Source of the DNA: an uncultured Erysipelotrichaceae bacterium
Lineage (GTDB): Bacteria > Bacillota_I > Bacilli_A > Erysipelotrichales > Erysipelotrichaceae
DNA length: 18,624 nt
Assembly (NCBI GenBank): GCA_944325295.1
Contig: CALUZL010000089.1
Location: 1 to 18,624 of the forward strand
Direction of reading: 5' to 3'
In this document: piece by piece, positions 8,514-15,355 of the stretch
Layout of the letters: each line of letters opens with the position of its first letter
How positions within the stretch are numbered: the stretch's first letter is position 1
Notes under the pieces: model-generated
Told to the model about the DNA's origin: nothing
Database searches by the model: none
What the model saw: only the letters and a program-made list of their open reading frames with translations
Translations under genes and position numbers: made by a program

Positions 8514-8872
8514 TACTTGATCACCTGTATTCCCTGAACATAGACGTTTACTGCCTTAACATCGATATTCAAAGCCTTTTCTAAAGTATATTTTACCCGT
8601 TTTTGGATCTCATTTATCACTTCGGTAACCTTGATGCCGTAAGATATGACGACATAGAGGTCGATCTCAATACCTTCTTCGACATTTCTGACGATCACCC
8701 CTTTTGCATAGTTCTCTTTTTTGAGCAGTTCCAAAAAACCGTCTTTGATTATTTTGCGGCTGGTCATAGCCACGACCCCATAACACTCGATAACAGCACT
8801 GCCGGTAAGATTGGCGACGGCTTCATCGGTAATATTGATACTGCCAAGACTTGTACTTCTCTTTATAGACAT
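8513..8872 (-). CDS. Asp23/Gls24 family envelope stress-response protein (YloU-like)
   Basis: A 119-residue Asp23/Gls24-domain protein. Visible family features are the SINITDEAVANLTG opening, the GVVAM segment with the following basic KIIKDG, and the C-terminal VKYTLEKAL helix leading to VNVYVQGI. Members in staphylococci sit at the membrane and respond to envelope stress; the YloU form beside YloV has no settled biochemical role. The start is well supported: AGGAG at 8884-8880 lies 7 bases before the ATG. The stop overlaps the fakA start by one base, so the two are translationally coupled. A promoter candidate with a perfect TATAAT lies just upstream, while read-through from divIB also looks possible because no hairpin separates them. 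Confidence 0.92.
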   Translation of the reverse strand: MSIKRSTSLGSINITDEAVANLTGSAVIECYGVVAMTSRKIIKDGFLELLKKENYAKGVIVRNVEEGIEIDLYVVISYGIKVTEVINEIQKRVKYTLEKALNIDVKAVNVYVQGIQVIK

Positions 8873-8895
8873 CTCATCACTCCTTTAACCTCAAT

Positions 8896-8925
8896 ATTAT
8901 AAACCATTATGGCTGTAAACCTCAA
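8896..8925 (-). promoter_or_regulatory. Promoter for the Asp23-family/fakA unit
   Basis: On the minus strand TTGAGG (8925-8920) and TATAAT (8901-8896) are separated by 18 bases. This is a good housekeeping sigma-factor match with a perfect -10 box, and it lies in the only sizeable gap between divIB and the Asp23 gene. The -35 overlaps the divIB stop codon. A strong Shine-Dalgarno follows at 8884-8880, so this promoter would give an ordinary short-leader mRNA. Confidence 0.65.
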
Positions 8926-9797
8926 TTTTCTTCATCATCAGCATCCGTATCATAGATCTCTTCGACCGTTTCATCAGCGATGACTTCTTCCTGATCATCT
9001 TTTTCTTCATCGTCCGCACTTGACCAATATGGACAGGCACTGGTATAACCACTGTTTGTCACTTCGTCGAGAAATATACATACCGGACCTTCTTCATCGG
9101 CGATATTGGCTTCGATCGAAGGATAGTTGTTTAAAAGTTCAAGTCCGTAATAGGATACATAGACGTAATTGCCGCTTCGCATGACGAGCTCCATCATCCG
9201 CTCATCATAAGAGAAAGGATAGGCATGGATCTCGGAGATCTCACCGATCAGGTCATCATCGACATTTTTAAATCCTCTGGCAATCTCACCGATCTCATCG
9301 ACATCATACCCCTCAAGCAAAGGAACCATACTTATGAGGTCGTAATACTCTTTTTCAAGCGGTATCCTCTCTCCGTCCTCATCGATCAGGTAAGGTTCAT
9401 CATCATAAGTATAAGCGATGATCTTTTTCTCTTCGATATCTAAAGCTATGACGTTGTGATCGAGATGCCAAGCTTTGACATCTTTGATTAAAGGATCTTT
9501 AGCGATAGCACCTTCGATTAGATTGTCAAAGACAAAATAGTACAGATCGTCATCATCAATACCTGAAAGTAAACGGTAATGATCATCGTCAAGATAATAA
9601 TTGCCCCTGACCGCTACTCTGTAGACCTTCGCAGAGGGCAAAAAGACATAGATCGCGAAAACGATGATCAGCGAGATCAGGATACCGACGATAAAAAGAC
9701 GATTGCGCATGCCTAAAAGTTTCGTCTTCATCCGAACTTTTTTGCGTTTATTCAAAAGATAGTTTTTATCGATGATATCTTCTCTTTCCTCTAACAA
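8922..9797 (-). CDS. divIB: Cell division protein DivIB/FtsQ
   Basis: The bitopic divisome protein DivIB/FtsQ links FtsL and FtsB to the septal synthesis machinery. The 291-residue product has a short cytoplasmic tail with the basic stretch NKRKKVRMKTK (16-26), one membrane segment at about 34-53, then a FtsQ-type POTRA region from about 57 to 125 starting KVYRVAVRGN, a beta domain, and a C-terminal tail from about 262 in which more than half the residues are Asp or Glu. The start is a TTG at 9797, supported by GGAG 8 bases upstream; the next in-frame ATG (residue 23) has no Shine-Dalgarno. It overlaps murB by 7 bases. The position after murG-murB is the normal Firmicutes order, although ftsA and ftsZ do not follow. 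Confidence 0.9.
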   Translation of the reverse strand: MLEEREDIIDKNYLLNKRKKVRMKTKLLGMRNRLFIVGILISLIIVFAIYVFLPSAKVYRVAVRGNYYLDDDHYRLLSGIDDDDLYYFVFDNLIEGAIAKDPLIKDVKAWHLDHNVIALDIEEKKIIAYTYDDEPYLIDEDGERIPLEKEYYDLISMVPLLEGYDVDEIGEIARGFKNVDDDLIGEISEIHAYPFSYDERMMELVMRSGNYVYVSYYGLELLNNYPSIEANIADEEGPVCIFLDEVTNSGYTSACPYWSSADDEEKDDQEEVIADETVEEIYDTDADDEEN

Positions 9798-10684
9798 TTG
9801 AACAACTCCACTTCCATGGTCAGATCGACATTATAGACGTCTTTTACCCGATCTTTGATATAGTTGCTGGTACTGATAAAATCCGCAGCCGTCGCCTCAT
9901 CGACATTGAGGAGCCAATTGGGATGTTTACCGGAGACTTCGATTCCCTTATAGCGATATCCCCGAAGACCGACACCGTCGATAAAACGCCAAGCGTAATC
10001 GCTGTCCGGATTTTTAAAACAGGAGCCGACACTGGGCTTATCGAGCGGTTGTGTATTGCGACGCCGTTGGAGACGATCGGCCATCAGGGCTTTGATCTCT
10101 TCGCGGTCAGCTTTTTGGACCTTGAGCTTGCATGCTACGATCACCCAATCCGGATGTTCATGAAAGATCGAATGTCTGTACGAAAAATCACACTCTTCAT
10201 TGCTCATCCAGACAAATTCTGAATCTCTGAGCACCAAGACGCTAAAGATGACATCCTTCATCTCCTTTTTATAAGCTCCGGCGTTCATGTAGATGAGGCC
10301 GCCGAAAGTTCCCGGGATCCCGCTTGCAAATTCAAGACCGGAAAGTCCCTGTGTCGCCAGCATATTGGCAAAGCGGGGGACGACCATTCCCGATTCGACA
10401 TATAAAAGACCATCTTCATCAAATTCGTAGTGATCCAAATGTTCAAGCTTGATGATACAACCGTCATACGGATCATCACCACACACCAGATTTGATCCTC
10501 TACCAAAGACTTTAAAAGGAATACCCTCTTCTTTTAAATAAGTAACTATGAGTCGTAAACGATTCGAATCGAAAGGAGAGACCAGATACTTTATCGGTCC
10601 GCCGATCCTGATCGTCGTTATCTGTCTGAAATTGGCATCTAATCTGAGATCGCCATGTGACGATAAAAAATTTACTGTTTCCAT
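9791..10684 (-). CDS. murB: UDP-N-acetylenolpyruvoylglucosamine reductase (MurB)
   Basis: MurB reduces UDP-GlcNAc-enolpyruvate to UDP-MurNAc with NADPH and FAD, the second committed step of peptidoglycan precursor synthesis. The 297 residues show TTIRIGGP (23-30), the FAD-binding GRGSNLV (61-67), SGIPGTFGG (121-129) with YMNAGAY, SYRHS (168-172) carrying the conserved arginine, the catalytic serine in PSVGSCFKNP (S221), and a near-C-terminal glutamate in MEVELF. HPNWLLN stands where many MurBs have HANFIVN. The length and absence of an inserted loop fit the Gram-positive type. The ATG at 10684 has GAGG 4 bases upstream and overlaps the end of murG by 13 bases. Together with murG and divIB it is a remnant of the division and cell wall cluster. 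Confidence 0.97.
   Translation of the reverse strand: METVNFLSSHGDLRLDANFRQITTIRIGGPIKYLVSPFDSNRLRLIVTYLKEEGIPFKVFGRGSNLVCGDDPYDGCIIKLEHLDHYEFDEDGLLYVESGMVVPRFANMLATQGLSGLEFASGIPGTFGGLIYMNAGAYKKEMKDVIFSVLVLRDSEFVWMSNEECDFSYRHSIFHEHPDWVIVACKLKVQKADREEIKALMADRLQRRRNTQPLDKPSVGSCFKNPDSDYAWRFIDGVGLRGYRYKGIEVSGKHPNWLLNVDEATAADFISTSNYIKDRVKDVYNVDLTMEVELFNC
9806..9809 (-). promoter_or_regulatory. Ribosome binding site deciding the TTG start of divIB
   Basis: GGAG on the minus strand lies inside the 3' end of murB, 8 bases before the TTG at 9797. It supports that non-ATG start over the ATG 22 codons later, which has no such site. Confidence 0.6.
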
Positions 10685-11745
10685 AATTCCTCGATTCTAT
10701 CAGCTATATCATCCAAGACCTTGTCGTTGTTCAACAAGCGGGCGTTGTGACGAAGTCTTTTTAAAGTCTCCTCGTCATGTAAGGTGCTCTCGATGACCTC
10801 TTTTAAGCGTTTGGGAGTAAGATCTTTCTCTTCGATAATCTTTGCCGCATCCTTTTTAACAAGTGCCATGGCATTGTAATACTGATGATTGTTGGGTACA
10901 TATGGCGAAGGGATCAAGATGCTGGCGACACCTAAAGCGACGATCTCGGCCAAAGTCGTTGCCCCGGATCGCGATATTAAAAGATCACAGCTCTTCATCA
11001 TCAAAGCACCGTCGACCTTCTCAACGATCTTGATCTTATCGGTACCATGGCCCAAAGCCAAGCGGTAATGTTTGGTGCCGGTTGCGTAAATGATCTGGTA
11101 GTCCTGCTTGCCATCAAGGCTGTCGAAATACTCCAAAAAGATCTTTTGCACACTTTCACTGCCCAGACTTCCCAAAAACATGAGCACCGTCTTTTTAGCC
11201 TTATCAAGGCCATACTCACTGAGCTTGTCGCGGTCTTCTTTAACACTAACAGCGACACTGCTCTGCGGGTTGCCCAAACATACCTTTTGCGGATTTTTAA
11301 ATTGATCTAAACTGTTTTCGTAAGATACGATGATGAGATCAGCTCTTTTGTCTAGCAGTCTATTGGCTCTGCCGACAAAACTGTTCTGTTCGTGGATGAC
11401 GATCTTGATCTTAAGACTCTTTGCAGCCAAGACGACCGGAACACTTATATAGTTGCCAAAGCCGATGACAAGATCGACAGCATTCGCTTTCAGGATCTTT
11501 TTAGCCTTAAAATAACCATCTGCGATCGAAAAAAGGCTCTTGAATTTCTGGATGATGCCGCCTCTTGTCGTCTTGATGTCAAGACCGATGAAGCGATAAC
11601 CGCTTTTGGGTATGACATCTTTCTCCATGCGATCCAAAGACCCGATAAAAAGCAGATCGTGACCTCTTTTTTGCAGTTCTTTGGCTAAGGTAAGGGCCGG
11701 GTAGATATGACCGCCGCTTCCTCCTGTTACGATAACTATTTTCAT
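10672..11745 (-). CDS. murG: Undecaprenyldiphospho-muramoylpentapeptide beta-N-acetylglucosaminyltransferase (MurG)
   Basis: MurG transfers GlcNAc from UDP-GlcNAc to lipid I, making lipid II on the inner face of the membrane. The 357-residue protein has the normal length. The N-terminal GT-B half opens with the glycine-rich GGSGGHIYPA (8-17) and contains HEQNSFVGRANR. The C-terminal half contains LGSLGSESV, the donor-site SRSGATTLAEI and PSPYVPNNHQ. The start is supported by a purine-rich GGGGACGGA directly before the ATG. The stop of the preceding small membrane gene is only 8 bases away, and the 3' end overlaps murB by 13 bases. Confidence 0.97.
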   Translation of the reverse strand: MKIVIVTGGSGGHIYPALTLAKELQKRGHDLLFIGSLDRMEKDVIPKSGYRFIGLDIKTTRGGIIQKFKSLFSIADGYFKAKKILKANAVDLVIGFGNYISVPVVLAAKSLKIKIVIHEQNSFVGRANRLLDKRADLIIVSYENSLDQFKNPQKVCLGNPQSSVAVSVKEDRDKLSEYGLDKAKKTVLMFLGSLGSESVQKIFLEYFDSLDGKQDYQIIYATGTKHYRLALGHGTDKIKIVEKVDGALMMKSCDLLISRSGATTLAEIVALGVASILIPSPYVPNNHQYYNAMALVKKDAAKIIEEKDLTPKRLKEVIESTLHDEETLKRLRHNARLLNNDKVLDDIADRIEELWKQ

Positions 11746-11753
11746 TCCGTCCC

Positions 11754-12032
11754 CTATTCTACCATTTTATCCGGTTCAGTGATCACCTTTTCACCCTCGA
11801 CCATGACCTTCTCGTTTATGGAAAGCGGTAAATGGGCACAGACAACATAAGTTATGATCGGAGCGATTATAAGGGCGATCAAAATAAAGACGATGAGTTT
11901 TATTGTCATATTGAAGGTAAACATTTCGATCACAAAATTACTGACTGCCCAAAGGATGATTACTAAAAAGGTATCGATGATGATCACTGAAAGAAGATAG
12001 GATAACTTTTTCATAGTCAAATCATAACACAT
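11754..12032 (-). CDS. Small two-helix membrane protein preceding murG
   Basis: This 92-residue product is not recognised. It carries two hydrophobic segments, about residues 10-35 and 42-68, separated by a short polar turn, then a hydrophilic C-terminal tail of about 24 residues with several acidic and lysine residues. The chosen ATG at 12032 has AAAGGA 6 bases upstream; the alternative ATG six codons later (MKKLSY) has none. It heads the murG-murB-divIB unit with an 8-base gap to murG, so a role at the membrane in wall synthesis or division is suggested by position only. Its upstream promoter shares its -10 region with the divergent flavoprotein gene. Confidence 0.75.
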   Translation of the reverse strand: MCYDLTMKKLSYLLSVIIIDTFLVIILWAVSNFVIEMFTFNMTIKLIVFILIALIIAPIITYVVCAHLPLSINEKVMVEGEKVITEPDKMVE

Positions 12033-12048
12033 TCACTATCCTTTTGGT

Positions 12049-12054
12049 TATAAT
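12049..12054 (+). promoter_or_regulatory. Candidate -10 box of a leaderless promoter for the flavoprotein gene
   Basis: TATAAT at 12049-12054 is followed by AACCAT and then the ATG at 12061, so transcription would begin at or next to the start codon. There is no Shine-Dalgarno upstream of this gene, which fits a leaderless mRNA. The -35 position is poor (AACACA at spacing 17). Confidence 0.5.
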
Positions 12055-12055
12055 A
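12050..12055 (-). promoter_or_regulatory. Candidate -10 box for the small membrane protein-murG-murB-divIB unit
   Basis: On the minus strand TATTAT (12055-12050) matches the consensus at five of six positions. It would start transcription near 12043, at the edge of the AAAGGA ribosome binding site (12044-12039). No convincing -35 is seen. It overlaps the plus-strand TATAAT by five bases. Confidence 0.4.
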
Positions 12056-12060
12056 ACCAT

Positions 12061-12915
12061 ATGAAACAGTTGATTATTATCGGAGCCGGGCCCGCCGGAA
12101 TAAGTGCGGCCCTCTATGCTAAAAGAGCGAATATCGATGTCTTGGTCATCTATATGGACAAGAGTTCCCTTCTTATGGCCAAAGAGATCGAAAACTATTA
12201 CGGTATTGAATCGATAAGCGGCAAAGAACTCTTTGAAACGGGTCTTCGTCAAGCTGAAAGGTTAGGGATCGAACTTGTCAAAGATGAGGTCATCTCCCTT
12301 GGCTATTCAGATGCCTATGAGGTCATCACCAAAAACAACACCTACAAAACAAAGGCTCTGATCTTGGCAAATGGCGCTTATCGCAACATCCCGCCTGTCA
12401 AAGGTGTCAAGGAATATGAAGGCTTGGGCGTCTCTTATTGTGCTGTATGCGATGGTTTTTTCTATCGGCAAAAAGTCGTTGCCGTCTTAGGTAATGGCGC
12501 TTATGCCTATCACGAAGCCGAATATCTTAAAAACTTAGCCAAAGAAGTCATCATCCTCACAAACGGTAAAGAAATAAGCGAAGAAAAATTGAAAGAATTC
12601 AAAGTAATTCAAGACAAGATCGAAACTGTCGGTGGTGATGGCAAGCTTGAGTTTGTAAGCTTTAAAGATCAAAGGTTAGCGATCGATGGTCTCTTTGTCG
12701 CCTTAGGCACAGCCGGCAGCGCCGACTTGGCCCGAAAGATCGGCATCATGGTCGATGAAAACAACAAGATCGTCACCGATGAAAACATGCGTACCAATGT
12801 ACCACTGATCTACGCCGTCGGCGATACGACAAAAGGTCTTCTTCAAGTAGCTAAAGCCGTCTATGAAGGCGCTCTGGCAGCGACTGATGTCATAAACCGT
12901 TTAAGAGAGCATTAA
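12061..12915 (+). CDS. Thioredoxin reductase-like FAD-dependent disulfide oxidoreductase
   Basis: The only plus-strand gene. The 284-residue protein has the low-molecular-weight thioredoxin reductase fold: FAD motif GAGPAG (8-13), redox-active CAVC at 127-130 (TrxB usually has CATC) in the context SYCAVCDGFFYR, a second nucleotide motif GNGAYA (144-149), and the C-terminal flavin motif AVGDTTKG. It is about 25 residues shorter than typical TrxB. After the second glycine motif the HRRxxxRA NADPH-phosphate signature is missing; the corresponding stretch reads LTNGKEISEEK. NADPH use is therefore doubtful, and ferredoxin-linked or NADH-linked relatives are alternatives. No thioredoxin gene lies nearby. 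It has no ribosome binding site, a TATAAT six bases before the ATG, and its own terminator. Family strong, electron donor and acceptor unknown. Confidence 0.88.
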   Translation: MKQLIIIGAGPAGISAALYAKRANIDVLVIYMDKSSLLMAKEIENYYGIESISGKELFETGLRQAERLGIELVKDEVISLGYSDAYEVITKNNTYKTKALILANGAYRNIPPVKGVKEYEGLGVSYCAVCDGFFYRQKVVAVLGNGAYAYHEAEYLKNLAKEVIILTNGKEISEEKLKEFKVIQDKIETVGGDGKLEFVSFKDQRLAIDGLFVALGTAGSADLARKIGIMVDENNKIVTDENMRTNVPLIYAVGDTTKGLLQVAKAVYEGALAATDVINRLREH

Positions 12916-12927
12916 TCTGTATCTAGC

Positions 12928-12964
12928 AAAAGACCGCAAACAGTGTTATTGCGGTCTTTTTTTT
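12928..12964. terminator. Shared terminator between converging flavoprotein gene and rlmB
   Basis: AAAAGACCGCAA (12928-12939) pairs perfectly with TTGCGGTCTTTT (12949-12960) around a 9-base loop, and T residues continue to 12964 on the plus strand. On the minus strand the stem is followed by TTTTGCT, a shorter tract, so it can serve both converging genes but looks stronger for the plus one. It touches the rlmB stop codon. Confidence 0.9.
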
Positions 12965-13667
12965 AATGTTTATAAGTTCTGTTTCGGATCACTTCATAAA
13001 GCATGATCCCGCAAGCTACAGAGGCGTTTAAGGAATTCACATGACCAAAAAGCGGCATTTTGACCAATCGGTCACACTCCTTGGCTACAAGTCTTGAGAT
13101 CCCTTTTCCCTCAGAGCCGATGACGATGACGGTATTCATGTCATAGTCGATATCGCTGTAAAGTTCTTGACCTGAAGCATCGGTGCCGACGACCCAATAA
13201 TTGTGCTCCTTAAGCTTTTTAAGCGTCTCAGTGAGATTTGTCACTTCAACGACCTTTACATATTCCAAGGCTCCGCTTGCCACTTTGAAAACGGTCGGCG
13301 TTATATGGACACTTCGATCTTTGCGGTAGATTATCCCATCGACTCCAGCACAATCACAAGTCCTGATTATCGCTCCGAGATTTTGCGGATCTTCAAGCCC
13401 GTCCAACATGACGATCAGTCCGTTTTCTTTCTTTATGATGTCTTCAAGATCATAAAGATCATACGCAAACGTTTTACAGACGACGCCCTGATGATTGCCA
13501 CCGCCCGTAAGCTTATCGAGTTCTTGGCGCTTTTTGACGATATAATCGATCTTGGCCTTTTTACAAACGGCGATATAAGGTGATCCCGCAAGACAGTAAA
13601 GTTCTTGAACTCTGTTAGACTTCAGTGCCTCATTGACACTGTTTTTCCCCCATACAAGCTCACTCAT
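12963..13667 (-). CDS. rlmB: 23S rRNA (guanosine-2'-O-)-methyltransferase RlmB (TrmH/SpoU family)
   Basis: RlmB 2'-O-methylates a peptidyl-transferase-loop guanosine of 23S rRNA (G2251 in E. coli numbering). The 234 residues show the N-terminal substrate-binding domain starting WGKNSVNEAL, then the SPOUT knot: motif 1 PQNLGAIIRT, motif 2 VIGSEGKGIS and motif 3 MPLFGHVNSLNASVA, which bind AdoMet and carry the catalytic arginine and asparagine. The start ATG overlaps the mrnC stop by 4 bases. Order cysS-mrnC-rlmB is the conserved Firmicutes arrangement, which supports RlmB over other SpoU family members. It is the last gene of the six-gene unit. Confidence 0.93.
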   Translation of the reverse strand: MSELVWGKNSVNEALKSNRVQELYCLAGSPYIAVCKKAKIDYIVKKRQELDKLTGGGNHQGVVCKTFAYDLYDLEDIIKKENGLIVMLDGLEDPQNLGAIIRTCDCAGVDGIIYRKDRSVHITPTVFKVASGALEYVKVVEVTNLTETLKKLKEHNYWVVGTDASGQELYSDIDYDMNTVIVIGSEGKGISRLVAKECDRLVKMPLFGHVNSLNASVACGIMLYEVIRNRTYKH

Positions 13668-14029
13668 AGTATTATCGCAAACATCTCCTTCAATCTTTCT
13701 TGATCTGTGTAGTAAAGATAACCGCAGACTGCTTCTAAACCGCTGGCAATACTGTAATCGATGAGATTGCCGTTTTTGGGGATATGGTTGATCGCATTGC
13801 GGCCTTTGCGGAAGATCGCCATCTCTTCTTCGTTTAAAAACCCTCTTTGGAGCAATTTGCCATAGGCCTCTTTTTGTCCTTTGGCACTGACATAGCGGAT
13901 CGATGCCTCTTGCAGTTGTTTGGCCTTGTTTATACCTTGGCGCAGACAGTAGTCTCTCACAAAAAGACTGTAGACAGCATCGCCGATAAAACTTAAAGAA
14001 ACACCGTTTAGAAGTTCGACCTTATTCAA
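13664..14029 (-). CDS. mrnC: Mini-ribonuclease III
   Basis: Mini-III is a dimeric RNase III-type nuclease lacking the double-stranded RNA-binding domain; in Bacillus it matures the 23S rRNA ends. The 121-residue product shows the first acidic motif SFIGDAVY (D17), GRNAINHIPKN in the middle, and the second motif SGLEAVCGYLY with E99. The start is a TTG at 14029 that overlaps the cysS stop (TTGA), supported by AAAGAGG 6 bases upstream and by the lack of any upstream in-frame alternative close by. The stop overlaps rlmB. A full RNase III is encoded separately at 4153-4830. Confidence 0.93.
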   Translation of the reverse strand: MNKVELLNGVSLSFIGDAVYSLFVRDYCLRQGINKAKQLQEASIRYVSAKGQKEAYGKLLQRGFLNEEEMAIFRKGRNAINHIPKNGNLIDYSIASGLEAVCGYLYYTDQERLKEMFAIIL

Positions 14030-15354
14030 AGGATGCCTCTTTCTTTTAAAGTATCGCGATAGGTGTCAGCCAAGTCAAAATCTTTTTTCGCTTTAGCTTC
14101 TTGCCAAGCGTCATAGATCTCTCTGTCTTCTTTGCTTAAAGTCAGGCGCTTATATCTGATGCCTAAGACATCCAGCATCTTTTCAAGACTTGTCACATGT
14201 CTTGACAGATCCTCAAGGTCGACATCTTTGGCGCGTACTTGCTGATTTATGACCTTGACGATCTCAAAGATGACGCTGTAGGCATTTGGCGTATTGAGGT
14301 CATCCTGCATCGCCTCTAAGAAGCGGTCATAATACGTATTCGTCTTCGATTGTGCTTTGACATCGCTCAATTCAAGTTTCAGTTGCGCTTGTTTTAAAGA
14401 AGTGAGGACCCTGTTTAGCTCCGTCTCACTGTTTTTGATAACTTCATCGGAAATATTGACATCCTGACGATAATGGGCACTTAAAAGTAACCATCTGACG
14501 ACCATGGGATCACACTCACTCATGACATCTTTGGCACACATGATGTTACCCAAGGACTTGCTCATCTTGACCCCTTCGATATCGATCATGCCGTTGTGCA
14601 TCCAATAGTTGGCAAGATCGCTATGGTACAGAGCTTGGGCTTGCGCTCTTTCATTTTCGTGGTGCGGAAAGCGCAGATCCTTACCTCCGCCTTGGATATC
14701 GATGACATCGCCGAGTTCTTTGTGGATCCTGACCACGCCCTCTGTATGCCACCCCGGACGGCCCAGTGAATACTTGCTCGGCCATTTAATGCCCTCATCG
14801 GTCTTTTTCCAAAGCACGAAATCAAGAGGTGATTCCTTCTTAGCATTCTCTTCGATCCTGGCGCCGGCTTTGAGATCATCTAAGATCTGATTTGAAAGCG
14901 ATCCGTAATCTTTGATCGTCGACGTCCTAAAAAACACATCACCATCGACTTCATAAGCGTAACCGTTTAGCACCAATTCGTCGATAAAAGCGATGATGTC
15001 ATCCATCGTCTGCGTGACTCTTGGCGTCTTGTAGAGTTCTTCGGTATTTAAAAGCTTGCGAATATCCTCAACTCTTTTGATCATCTCGTCGGTAAGTTCA
15101 AGTTCGCTGATCCCTCTTTTTTTAGCTTCGGCAATGATCTTGTCATCGACATCGGTATAGTTTGAGACGTATTTGACATCATAGCCCAAAGCTTCAAACA
15201 GTCTTCTCAGGGTATCAAAGACGACCATTGGCCGCGTATTGCCGATGTGGATGTCACTGTAGACTGTCGGCCCACAGACATACATCTTGACTTCCCCTTC
15301 TTTGATCGGCTTAAATTCTTCAAGTTTCAGTGTCTTGGTATTGTATATCTTCAT
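14026..15354 (-). CDS. cysS: Cysteinyl-tRNA synthetase
   Basis: Class I CysRS charges tRNA-Cys. With the ATG at 15354 the protein is 442 residues; the frame is open ten codons further, but AAAGGAG lies 7 bases before 15354 and MKIYNTKT is the usual N-terminus. Visible motifs: MYVCGPTVY with C27, HIGN (the HIGH signature, 36-39), YVSNYTDVDDK, GRPGWHTEG (198-206), RFPHHENERAQ (228-238) and KMSKSLGN (263-270). Aligned to E. coli CysRS, the zinc ligands C28, H234 and E238 correspond to C27, H231 and E235, but C209 corresponds to G206, so one ligand is missing. The gene starts one base past the stop of the membrane protein gene and overlaps mrnC. No T-box is seen, consistent with an internal operon position. 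Confidence 0.96.
   Translation of the reverse strand: MKIYNTKTLKLEEFKPIKEGEVKMYVCGPTVYSDIHIGNTRPMVVFDTLRRLFEALGYDVKYVSNYTDVDDKIIAEAKKRGISELELTDEMIKRVEDIRKLLNTEELYKTPRVTQTMDDIIAFIDELVLNGYAYEVDGDVFFRTSTIKDYGSLSNQILDDLKAGARIEENAKKESPLDFVLWKKTDEGIKWPSKYSLGRPGWHTEGVVRIHKELGDVIDIQGGGKDLRFPHHENERAQAQALYHSDLANYWMHNGMIDIEGVKMSKSLGNIMCAKDVMSECDPMVVRWLLLSAHYRQDVNISDEVIKNSETELNRVLTSLKQAQLKLELSDVKAQSKTNTYYDRFLEAMQDDLNTPNAYSVIFEIVKVINQQVRAKDVDLEDLSRHVTSLEKMLDVLGIRYKRLTLSKEDREIYDAWQEAKAKKDFDLADTYRDTLKERGIL
14036..14040 (-). promoter_or_regulatory. Ribosome binding site deciding the TTG start of mrnC
   Basis: AGAGG on the minus strand, within the last codons of cysS, lies 6 bases before the TTG at 14029. 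The next in-frame methionine is about 70 codons later and would remove the catalytic aspartate motif. Confidence 0.6.
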
Positions 15355-15355
15355 C

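Larger units (their letters stand above)
12046..12058. repeat. 13-base palindrome between divergent genes
   Basis: GGTTATAATAACC has two perfect 6-base arms, GGTTAT and ATAACC, around a central A. It contains the -10 candidates of both divergent promoters, so it could be a regulator site or simply a pair of opposed -10 boxes. Confidence 0.5.
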
